DNA of 64,000 nt from Pseudomonas sp. IAC-BECa141 (GTDB taxonomy: Bacteria > Pseudomonadota > Gammaproteobacteria > Pseudomonadales > Pseudomonadaceae). Within the stretch, counting starts at the first letter, position 1, and each line of letters begins with the position of its first letter. The stretch covers positions 186,001 through 250,000 of the forward strand of contig NZ_CP065410.1 in NCBI RefSeq assembly GCF_020544405.1, in the 5' to 3' direction. Positions 1 through 6,397 of this stretch are shown here, piece after piece. Below the pieces are notes generated by a model that searched no databases, was not told the origin of the DNA, and saw only the letters and a program-made list of their open reading frames with translations. Position numbers and translations under genes: made by a program.

Positions 1-2
1 CG

Positions 3-41
3 GCGCTGCAACAGGTCGGCATCAGCGAAATGCCGGCCTGA
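3..41 (+). CDS. 3' end of an upstream gene (partial)
   Basis: Thirteen codons are open in this frame and end in ALQQVGISEMPA followed by TGA at 39-41, 48 bases before the TolC-like gene. The strand and spacing suggest the last codons of the preceding gene in the same export operon, perhaps the inner-membrane or adaptor partner of the outer membrane factor. Too little sequence is present to name it. Confidence 0.45.
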   Translation, partial: ALQQVGISEMPA

Positions 42-89
42 CAACACACAACAATTCACATATGTGCGGGACCTAGGGGCGATCCAGGG

Positions 90-2192
90 ATGAAGAAAAG
101 TCAGAAGTTGTTCGGCGCCAGCCTGCTGGCGCTGGCGATCAGCGGATGTGCAGTAACCAGTGAACCGATCGAACGCAGTGTCAGTGAACAACGGGCCCGG
201 GCCGACCTGCAAAGCATGTACAAGGGCCAGGAACCGCTGAGCGGTCCGCTGACCCTGCACCAGGCCATGGCTCGTGCGGTGAAGTACAACCTCGAAGGCC
301 GCTTGAAAATCATGGAGGAAGCGCTGGCCAAGCGGCAGCTCGACCTCGCCAGTTTCGACATGCTGCCGCGCATGGCGCTGGACGCCGGTTACGTCGGGCG
401 CAACAACGTCAGCGCCTCCAGCAGCCAGAGCGTGCGTACCGGCACCCAATCCCTGGAACCGTCGACCTCTCAGGATCGCGACCGCGAAGTCGCCGACCTG
501 ACCATGGTCTGGAACGTCCTCGATTTCGGCGTCAGTTATATCAGCGCCAAGCAGCAAGGCGACCAGCGGCTGATTGTTCAGGAGCGCCGACGCAAGGTGA
601 TCAACACCATCGTCCAGGACGTGCGCTCGGCCTATTGGCGGGCGATGGCCGCCGAACGTCTGCTCAAACAGATCGACAGCCTGATGGCGCGGGTCGACAC
701 CGCCCGCCGCAACAGCGAAAGCATGAGCGAGCAACGCATCGGCGATCCGGTGCAGTCGCTCGGCTACCAGCGTTCGCTGATCGAGGCGACCCGACAACTG
801 GAAGAACAACGCCGCGCGCTGTCGCTGGCGAAAACCGAACTGGCGACCCTGATCAACCTGCCGCTGGGCACCAACCTGACCCTGGCCACCGATGACGGTT
901 ATCAGATCCCGGAACTCAAGGTCGACCTGACCAAACTCGAGCAGGAAGCCCTGACCAGTCGTCCGGAACTGCGCGAGCAGGATTACCAGACCCGGATCAG
1001 CGCCGCCGAAACCCGCAAGGCCATGCTGCGACTGCTGCCGGGCCTGGAGTTTTCCGCCGGCGGGCATTACGACAGCAACTCGTTCCTGGTCGAACAGGGC
1101 TGGGCCGACTACGGCGTGAAGGTCACCTGGAACCTGTTCAACGTGATCTCCGCCCCGGCGGCCATCGACGTGGCCAAGGCCGGTGAAGAAGTCGCCACCG
1201 CACGGCGTCAGGCGATGTCGATTGCAGTGCTGGCGCAGCTCTACGTGGCCAACGCCAACTATCAGGAGGCGCTGCGCCAGTTCAAGACCAACCAGCAACT
1301 GTCGGACATCGACGGGCAAATCGTCGGTCAGTTGCGTAACCGTCGTCAGGCCGACGGTATTGGTGAGCTGGACCTGATTCAGGGCGAGCTCAATACCTTG
1401 CAGGCCGATCTGCGTCGTGACCTGTCCTACGCCGATCTGCGCAATGCCTACGGCCAGATCTTCGCCAGCGCCGGCCTCGATCCGCTGCCGGATCAGGTGC
1501 AATCGACCGAAGTCCAGTCGATCGCCACGGCGCTGGCCAACCGCGAAGCGGCGTGGGCCTCGGGGATATTTCGCTGCCGGTGGCCCATGCCTCCGCGCAG
1601 TGACGTGCTGGCGCCGACCGCCAGCATCAGCCGTACCCAACGCGAGGCCCGCAACGGCCATCGCGGCACGGCGATGCTGCTGACCGGCTTGCCGGCGGCG
1701 GGCAAATCGACCCTTGCCCAGGCGTTACACGCCGAGTTGTTCAGTCGTGGTCTGCAAAGCGTGGTGCTCGATGGCGACGGCTTGCGCGTCGGGCTCAACC
1801 GCGACCTGGGTTTTACCGATGCCGATCGCCTGGAAAACATTCGCCGCGCCAGTGAACTGGCGGCGTTGCTGGTGGAGAACGGGCAGATCGTGATTCTGGC
1901 GATGATCGCCCCGCTGGCGGAACTGCGCGAAGTGTTTGCCCGCCGTTTGGGTGAGGACTATCGCGAGGTCTGGTGCAGCGCTGCGCTGGCGGTGTGCGAG
2001 CAGCGCGATCCGAAAGGGCATTACGCCCGGGCCCGACGCGGCGAGCTGGCCGGGTTCACGGGGGTGTCGGCGCCTTACGAGGCGCCGGCCCAGGCTTCGC
2101 TGGTGCTCGACACCGGCACGCTGACGGTCGACGCCTGTCTGGACCGGTTGCTGACCTGGCTCGGCGAAACAGCGGTGTTGCCCAAGGTATGA
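90..2192 (+). CDS. TolC-family outer membrane factor, read through into an APS kinase (apparent fusion)
   Basis: As written this is one 700-codon frame. Residues 1-490 are a TolC-type outer membrane channel subunit: a lipoprotein-like signal (LALAISGC, Cys about 20), then two OEP repeats of long helices and short strands. Such proteins form the exit duct of type I secretion or efflux systems. From about residue 515 the frame is an APS kinase. The join is suspicious. Adding one G to the run at 1562-1565 gives a TolC C-terminus ASGDISLPVAHASAQ and a TGA at 1601-1603, with the kinase starting at GTG 1605. I infer two adjacent genes (90-1603 and 1605-2192) and a one-base error or mutation. The ATG at 90 has a modest upstream purine stretch (ccaggg). 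Confidence 0.75.
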   Translation: MKKSQKLFGASLLALAISGCAVTSEPIERSVSEQRARADLQSMYKGQEPLSGPLTLHQAMARAVKYNLEGRLKIMEEALAKRQLDLASFDMLPRMALDAGYVGRNNVSASSSQSVRTGTQSLEPSTSQDRDREVADLTMVWNVLDFGVSYISAKQQGDQRLIVQERRRKVINTIVQDVRSAYWRAMAAERLLKQIDSLMARVDTARRNSESMSEQRIGDPVQSLGYQRSLIEATRQLEEQRRALSLAKTELATLINLPLGTNLTLATDDGYQIPELKVDLTKLEQEALTSRPELREQDYQTRISAAETRKAMLRLLPGLEFSAGGHYDSNSFLVEQGWADYGVKVTWNLFNVISAPAAIDVAKAGEEVATARRQAMSIAVLAQLYVANANYQEALRQFKTNQQLSDIDGQIVGQLRNRRQADGIGELDLIQGELNTLQADLRRDLSYADLRNAYGQIFASAGLDPLPDQVQSTEVQSIATALANREAAWASGIFRCRWPMPPRSDVLAPTASISRTQREARNGHRGTAMLLTGLPAAGKSTLAQALHAELFSRGLQSVVLDGDGLRVGLNRDLGFTDADRLENIRRASELAALLVENGQIVILAMIAPLAELREVFARRLGEDYREVWCSAALAVCEQRDPKGHYARARRGELAGFTGVSAPYEAPAQASLVLDTGTLTVDACLDRLLTWLGETAVLPKV
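1605..2192 (+). CDS. Adenylyl-sulfate (APS) kinase-like protein, CysC type
   Basis: APS kinases phosphorylate APS to PAPS, the sulfate donor of sulfotransferases. The CysC signatures are visible: a lead-in ISRTQREARNGHR, a P-loop GLPAAGKST, then DGDGLRVGLNRDLGFTDADR and the ENIRR segment, and later a KGHYARARRGE-like lid followed by GFTGVSAPYEAP. The classical FISP-type segment after the second strand reads VLAMIAPL, so the site is slightly divergent. The proposed start is GTG 1605, giving 195 residues, the normal family length. The hydroxylase gene follows with an ATGA overlap at 2189-2192. With the sulfotransferase two genes on, this suggests a dedicated PAPS supply rather than assimilatory sulfate reduction. 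Confidence 0.75.
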   Translation: MLAPTASISRTQREARNGHRGTAMLLTGLPAAGKSTLAQALHAELFSRGLQSVVLDGDGLRVGLNRDLGFTDADRLENIRRASELAALLVENGQIVILAMIAPLAELREVFARRLGEDYREVWCSAALAVCEQRDPKGHYARARRGELAGFTGVSAPYEAPAQASLVLDTGTLTVDACLDRLLTWLGETAVLPKV

Positions 2193-2974
2193 GCCGACCG
2201 GCGTTCTCGCGGTTGCCGGTGACGGTGGACCTGCCGTTGCTGTTGCAGGCGCTGTCGGCGATTGACGACGCTGCCTGGCGCGGCCATTTCAACACCGCTT
2301 ATTTCGCCGGCGACTGGAGCGGCGTGGCGCTGATTTCCGCCGCCGATGCGCTGACCGAACTGTCCCCCGGCAGTGCCGAGCCCGTACAACGCGCCCCTTG
2401 GCTGAATGATGGTCGCTGGCAGCAGGCCCTGCGGGATCTGCCGCTGGAGATCGTCAGCGCGCGGCTTTTACGACTGGGGCCGGGCGGGCAGATCCATGAG
2501 CATCGCGACTACGATCTTGAGGGTGCGGACGCCGATTTGCGCCTGCACATTCCGCTGCTCAGCCCGCCCTCCGTGGATTTCTGGCTCGACGGTCAGCGGA
2601 TGCCGATGACGGCGGGGGAATGCTGGTTTCTCGATCTCGCCCGACCGCATCGGGTCGACAATCGCGACTGCACGGCACGGGTTCATCTGGTGCTCGATTG
2701 CCGCCCCGCGCCATGGCTTGCGCAGATGATCGTTGACGGGTTGCCGAGTACTCCGCTGCCTGATGGCGTGGAGACGGCGTTGCAGCGTTTTCAACGGTTG
2801 CTGGTCACGGATCCGATGTTGTCCGCGACGTTGCAGGCATTGCACGACCCCGAAGCCTTTACTGTCCATACGCTGGCGTTGGCCGCTGAACGCGGCCTGC
2901 ACTTTTCCCGTGAAGAACTGCTGGCGGCGATGCGTAACGGTCGTCGGTCATGGAACGAGCAATGGCGCCTGTGA
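2189..2974 (+). CDS. Aspartyl/asparaginyl beta-hydroxylase-domain protein
   Basis: This 261-residue protein belongs to the Asp_Arg_Hydrox (cupin-like, Fe(II)/2-oxoglutarate) family. The metal and cosubstrate region is visible as IHEHRDYD (His103, His105, Asp107), followed by strands of the jelly-roll and a second histidine in ARPHRVDN (His154) and RVHLVLD. Members hydroxylate Asp or Asn side chains in proteins or peptides. The start is ATG 2189, which overlaps the kinase stop by four bases (ATGA), so translation is probably coupled. Longer in-frame ATG choices lie inside the kinase gene and are not credible. The C-terminal 90 residues are helical and of unknown role. Placement between an APS kinase and a sulfotransferase suggests it modifies the same exported substrate. 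Confidence 0.75.
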   Translation: MSRPAFSRLPVTVDLPLLLQALSAIDDAAWRGHFNTAYFAGDWSGVALISAADALTELSPGSAEPVQRAPWLNDGRWQQALRDLPLEIVSARLLRLGPGGQIHEHRDYDLEGADADLRLHIPLLSPPSVDFWLDGQRMPMTAGECWFLDLARPHRVDNRDCTARVHLVLDCRPAPWLAQMIVDGLPSTPLPDGVETALQRFQRLLVTDPMLSATLQALHDPEAFTVHTLALAAERGLHFSREELLAAMRNGRRSWNEQWRL

Positions 2975-3936
2975 ATTTCGACGGCTGGTTGCCGATTCGC
3001 GTCTGGAAAACCGCCGGGCAATGGCAGGTCGACTGGTGCTGGTTCGGCGACACCCCGCTGCATCAGCCGTTCTTTCGTGAAGCTGTCGAAGACGCGTTGC
3101 GTCTGCCGTTCAATCAGGCGTTCCGCCGGCAAACACCCTTGTCGGCGCTTATGGACTGGCAAGCGCTCAGTCCGGGTCTGCCGCCGAGCGCCTTGATCCT
3201 GCACGCCTCGCGGTGCGGTTCGACGCTGATCAGTCAGATGCTTGCCCGGCTCGACGATCACATCGTGGTCTCGGAGCCGCCGCCCCTTGATGCCTTGCTG
3301 CGCAGTGATCTGCCGGACGAAGAACGCCGCGCGGCCATCGCCGGATTGCTCTCGGCGTACGGTCAGCGGCGGCGCGGCCAGGAGCAGCGGCTGGTGATCA
3401 AACTCGACGCCTGGAACATCGGCGAATGGCCTCTTCTGCGCGAGTGTTTTCCCGATACGCCGTGGCTGTTTGTCTATCGCGATCCGCTGGAAATCGCCGT
3501 GTCGCACCTGCGCCGTCCCGGCCTGCACATGGTGCCGGGAGCGCTCGGCGATTGTGTGCTGGACGATGATTTGCCGTTCGAGGGGCGCGAGGATTTCATC
3601 GCCCGGCGGCTGGGGCGCTTGCTGGAGGCCGGTTGGGTGCATTGCCGTGAGTCTGCCGGGCTGGTGCTGAATTACAGCGAATTGCCCGAGGCGATGAGCG
3701 GACGGCTGGCGAGGTTTTTCGGGCTGAGTGCCGCGCAGTGTGAACAGGCGCTGGCGGCGACGGCGCAGCACGCGAAGCAGCCGTCACAACCCTTTGTCGT
3801 CGATGGCGAACACAAGCGCCGTGAAGCATCGGCGTTGTTGCAGGCGCGGGTCGAACATTGCGCCCGTGCGCCCTATGCCGCGCTGGAACGCTTGCGCGCG
3901 CTCACGATTTCGCCGACAGATCCGCCATCCCCTTGA
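2950..3936 (+). CDS. PAPS-dependent sulfotransferase family protein
   Basis: Sulfotransferases move sulfate from PAPS to a hydroxyl or amine. The 5'-phosphosulfate loop is [14 protein letters not shown] (about residues 85-98) and the 3'-phosphate motif is VYRDPLE (about 175-181), which is typical of the bacterial Sulfotransfer family. The N-terminal 70 residues (WLPIRVWK... DWCWFGD) appear specific to this subgroup. Three starts are possible: ATG 2950, ATG 2962 and GTG 2971, the last making a GTGA overlap with the hydroxylase stop. No strong Shine-Dalgarno decides between them. The gene ends 35 bases inside the 3' end of the convergent slipin gene. With APS kinase, hydroxylase and TolC upstream it probably completes a sulfation operon; the substrate is unknown. 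Confidence 0.8.
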   Translation: MERAMAPVNFDGWLPIRVWKTAGQWQVDWCWFGDTPLHQPFFREAVEDALRLPFNQAFRRQTPLSALMDWQALSPGLPPSALILHASRCGSTLISQMLARLDDHIVVSEPPPLDALLRSDLPDEERRAAIAGLLSAYGQRRRGQEQRLVIKLDAWNIGEWPLLRECFPDTPWLFVYRDPLEIAVSHLRRPGLHMVPGALGDCVLDDDLPFEGREDFIARRLGRLLEAGWVHCRESAGLVLNYSELPEAMSGRLARFFGLSAAQCEQALAATAQHAKQPSQPFVVDGEHKRREASALLQARVEHCARAPYAALERLRALTISPTDPPSP

Positions 3937-4660
3937 GCAGTTCGATCGGCAACGGAAAGACGATGGTCGAGCTCTTGTCGCCGGCAATCGAACTCAAGGT
4001 CTGCATGTAGCGCAACTGCATGGCGCCGGGCTGGCGGCCGAGCATTTCGGCGGCCTGCATGAGTTTTTCCGAGGCCTGCAATTCGCCTTCGGCGTGGATC
4101 ACCTTGGCGCGCCGTTCCCGCTCGGCTTCGGCCTGCCTGGCGATGGCGCGCACCATCGACTCGTTGAGGTCGACGTGCTTGATCTCGACGTTGGCGACCT
4201 TGATCCCCCAGGTGTCGGTCTGGGCGTCGAGCACTTGCTGGATGTCGATGTTCAGGCGTTCGCGCTCGGCCAGCAGTTCATCCAGTTCATGTTTGCCGAG
4301 CACCGCGCGCAGAGTGGTCTGGGCCAGTTGGCTGGTGGCCATGAGGAAATCCTCGACCTGGATGATCGCTTTCTGCGGATCGAGCACGCGGAAGTACAGC
4401 ACCGCGTTGACCTTCACCGACACGTTGTCGCGGGTGATCACATCTTGCGGCGGCACATCGAGGACGATGGTGCGCAGATCGACCCGGACCATTTGCTGCA
4501 CCACCGGAATCAGCAGGATCAGCCCCGGCCCCTTGACCTGCCAGAAGCGTCCGAGCTGGAACACCACGCCGCGTTCGTATTCGCGCAGGATGCGGAACGT
4601 CGAGCCGGCCAGGGCGATCAGCAACAGCAGCAGCGCGACAAAACCGATTTGCAGACCCAT
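3902..4660 (-). CDS. Slipin (stomatin-like SPFH/band 7 protein)
   Basis: Slipins are membrane-anchored SPFH proteins that oligomerise in lipid microdomains. The sequence shows one N-terminal membrane helix ([18 protein letters not shown]), then the SPFH core with [13 protein letters not shown], the GPGLILLIP segment and VDLRT, and a C-terminal coiled coil rich in [10 protein letters not shown]. Length (252 residues) fits the slipin-1 class. ATG 4660 has GGAG about seven bases upstream. A GTG at 4666 overlapping the nfeD stop is the alternative. It forms a two-gene operon with nfeD, the partner usually found beside slipins. Its 3' end overlaps the convergent sulfotransferase gene. Confidence 0.9.
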   Translation of the reverse strand: MGLQIGFVALLLLLIALAGSTFRILREYERGVVFQLGRFWQVKGPGLILLIPVVQQMVRVDLRTIVLDVPPQDVITRDNVSVKVNAVLYFRVLDPQKAIIQVEDFLMATSQLAQTTLRAVLGKHELDELLAERERLNIDIQQVLDAQTDTWGIKVANVEIKHVDLNESMVRAIARQAEAERERRAKVIHAEGELQASEKLMQAAEMLGRQPGAMQLRYMQTLSSIAGDKSSTIVFPLPIELLKGMADLSAKS

Positions 4661-4662
4661 GA

Positions 4663-5190
4663 TCACTCTCCGAGCGGTGCCGCGTCAGTCGCGGCCACTT
4701 GCAGCAACAGGCCCTTGCGCCCGACCACCCGTACCGGTTGCCCGGTGTGCAGCGGCGTGGCGCTCAGCACCTGCCAGCGTTCTCCCTGTAATTGCACCCA
4801 GCCATTGCGGCTGTCTTGCGGTTGCACCACCGTCACCGCCGTGACACTGCCAAGCAGGCCGGCATCGCCGCTGACCGGATGACGCGGTCGGGTTTTCAGG
4901 GCGCGGATCAGCAGCGCGATCAGCAACAGGGCGCTGACCAGACCGAGGCCGATCATCATCGGCACCGGCAGTTCGGCGTTGCTCAGGAACAATGCACCGA
5001 TCACAAACATCACGATGCCACCCAGACCGATCACCCCGTAGTTGGGCAGAACGGCTTCGGCGATCAGAAACGCGATGCCCAGGGTGATCAGCCACAGACC
5101 GACCGGGCTGGCGGCGGTTAACGGGTTATCTGCCGCAACCACCGATCCACTCAGCAGCAACAGGGCAAGCGCACAGCAACGGATGTTCAC
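4663..5190 (-). CDS. NfeD family membrane protein (short form)
   Basis: This 175-residue protein has a signal peptide ([21 protein letters not shown]), three to four hydrophobic helices ([56 protein letters not shown]) and a C-terminal OB-fold-like domain ([15 protein letters not shown]... [16 protein letters not shown]). That is the short NfeD architecture without the N-terminal ClpP-like protease. NfeD proteins act with SPFH proteins in membrane quality control. It is the first gene of the nfeD-slipin pair, and its stop is two bases before the chosen slipin ATG. Confidence 0.88.
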   Translation of the reverse strand: MNIRCCALALLLLSGSVVAADNPLTAASPVGLWLITLGIAFLIAEAVLPNYGVIGLGGIVMFVIGALFLSNAELPVPMMIGLGLVSALLLIALLIRALKTRPRHPVSGDAGLLGSVTAVTVVQPQDSRNGWVQLQGERWQVLSATPLHTGQPVRVVGRKGLLLQVAATDAAPLGE

Positions 5191-5509
5191 GTGACCCTCC
5201 GCGAGAGTCAGGGCTTGTACTTACAGTCTAGTTGACGCTGCGGGTGGATGATTTTTAACCAGTTTGCCTGCCTCGCCAGTGGGCGGATTTCCCGGTGTTT
5301 GCAGTTCACCGGACTAGACTTTCAAGGACAGCCACAGCGTTTCATTTGCGTCCGCCGCGCAGCGTCGGCGGGCACCGAGGTGCGTCATCGACCCGCTGCT
5401 GGCCCGGCAGAAAGACATCTGCCTGGAAGCCGGCAATCACAACAACCTGCTGCACATGAGCTTGCTCGCGAAATTCTTGAATCCCCCGAGTCTTCGAAGG
5501 AGCAGAACA
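5191..5509. other. Intergenic region, 319 bases, with a short gene-like stretch
   Basis: It must hold the leftward nfeD promoter. From about 5387 to 5458 one forward frame reads IDPLLARQKDICLEAGNHNN and LLHM, which looks like protein-coding sequence but has no convincing start and no family I recognise. A second frame continues it as ELAREILESPESSKEQN. It could be a remnant of a gene upstream of the DUF2789 gene that is also disturbed by a frameshift. Nothing else is evident. Confidence 0.35.
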
Positions 5510-5754
5510 ATGGAAAACCCGACGCACAGCCTGCCATCCCTGTTCAAGCAACTCGGTCTGGACAACGACCCGGTCAGCATCGACCAATTCATCGCCACCC
5601 ATTCCCCCTCAAACCCGAACTGCACCTGTGCGACGCGTTCTTCTGGACAAAGAGCCAGGCGGATTTCCTGCGGGATGAGATTCTCGATGATGCGGATTGG
5701 GCGGAGGTGGTGGATCAGTTGGATGTGATGTTGAGGAAGGGGCGGGGAATGTAA
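5510..5754 (+). pseudogene. DUF2789 family protein, interrupted by a -1 frameshift
   Basis: DUF2789 proteins are short (about 80 residues) and of unknown function. ATG 5510 follows cgaaggagcagaaca (AAGGAG Shine-Dalgarno). The frame reads MENPTHSLPSLFKQLGLDND and reaches IATHSP, then turns to nonsense after the C run at 5604-5608. The next frame supplies LKPELHLCDAFFWTKSQADF and ends ADWAEVVDQLDVMLRKGRGM with TAA at 5752-5754. Adding one C to the run gives an intact protein of about 81 residues. Either the gene is broken or a base is missing from the assembly; two similar cases nearby favour the second. Confidence 0.7.
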
Positions 5755-5810
5755 AAAAAAATGATCGAAAAGACCGAAATGTAAAAAAAACTTGTGGGTT
5801 GTAAAAAAAA
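5751..5810. promoter_or_regulatory. Three helically phased A-tracts (probable intrinsic DNA bend)
   Basis: The string gtaaaaaaaa occurs at 5751, 5781 and 5801, that is at spacings of 30 and 20 bases, close to whole helical turns. Shorter A4 runs lie near 5768 and 5817. Phased A-tracts curve DNA. The element sits just after the DUF2789 stop and about 70-130 bases upstream of the -35 of the marR-efflux operon, where it could assist promoter function. Confidence 0.5.
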
Positions 5811-5876
5811 CAGCGCAAAAGTCAGGGTGAGATAAATTTTCTGAATTCACCTTCGGACATGAATTTGTTTCAAAAC

Positions 5877-5906
5877 TTGACTGAATTTCCCCGCCAATGC
5901 GATATT
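5877..5906 (+). promoter_or_regulatory. Predicted sigma70 promoter of the marR-efflux operon
   Basis: TTGACT (5877-5882, five of six consensus bases) and GATATT (5901-5906, four of six) are separated by 18 bases. Transcription would start at about 5913, inside the palindrome at 5911-5924. Confidence 0.5.
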
Positions 5907-5910
5907 GATA

Positions 5911-5924
5911 GTTAGCAAACTAAC
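5911..5924. promoter_or_regulatory. Palindromic operator candidate (GTTAG-CAAA-CTAAC) for the MarR regulator
   Basis: A perfect 5-bp inverted repeat with a 4-base centre lies immediately after the predicted -10 and six bases before the first ATG of marR. MarR proteins bind such sites as dimers. Bound protein here would block initiation, so autorepression of the whole operon is likely. Confidence 0.5.
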
Positions 5925-5929
5925 AGTGT

Positions 5930-6397
5930 ATGCATTCCCTCGTGCCGAATAACCTCGACGCTCTTCAGATGAACATCAGCAGTGCCATGGTGGTGGCCGC
6001 CAGGCATTGGCGGAAGATCTGCCAGACCACGCTGGTCAATTATGGAATTTCCGAAGCCTGCGCCGTCCCGTTGTTGATGATCGGGCGCTTGGGCGAGGGT
6101 GTGCGCCAGGTGCAGGTGGCGCAGGCGGCGGGGATGGAGTCGCCGTCGCTGGTGCGCCTGCTCGATCAGTTGTGTCACGCCGGTTTTGTCTGCCGCACCG
6201 AAGATGCCCATGACCGACGCGCCAAATGCCTGAGCCTGACCGACGCCGGCCGTGAGCTGGTGCAAGCGGTGGAGGCGCAACTGGTGCGGCTGCGTCATGA
6301 AGTGCTCGAAGGCATCGACCAGCGCGATCTGGAAGCTACGCTTCGGGTACTGAGAGCTTTTGAGGCGGCCACTCCGCCAACGGTGATCAATCCGTGA
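5930..6397 (+). CDS. MarR family transcriptional regulator
   Basis: This 155-residue winged-helix regulator has the recognition region VRQVQVAQAAGMESPSLVRLL and the wing with the conserved DAHDRRAKCLSLTDAGRE (MarR D-x-R-x3-L-T-x-x-G). It is the first gene of the efflux operon and overlaps the next gene by a GTGA. MarR proteins of this context release DNA when they bind small aromatic acids; the ligand here is unknown. ATG 5930 lies only six bases after the palindromic operator and has no Shine-Dalgarno. ATG 5969 (MNISSAMVV) is a possible later start. It probably represses its own operon. Confidence 0.88.
   Translation: MHSLVPNNLDALQMNISSAMVVAARHWRKICQTTLVNYGISEACAVPLLMIGRLGEGVRQVQVAQAAGMESPSLVRLLDQLCHAGFVCRTEDAHDRRAKCLSLTDAGRELVQAVEAQLVRLRHEVLEGIDQRDLEATLRVLRAFEAATPPTVINP

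Noticed and set aside
1973..2188. N-terminal extension of the beta-hydroxylase into the APS kinase gene
   Set aside because: The extra 72 residues are an Arg/Gly-rich out-of-frame reading of the kinase. ATG 2189 overlaps the kinase stop as expected for coupling.
5248..5754. 168-codon frame covering the DUF2789 region
   Set aside because: Only its last 50 codons are protein-like and belong to the frameshifted DUF2789 gene. The earlier part is low-complexity Arg/Gln/Pro sequence.
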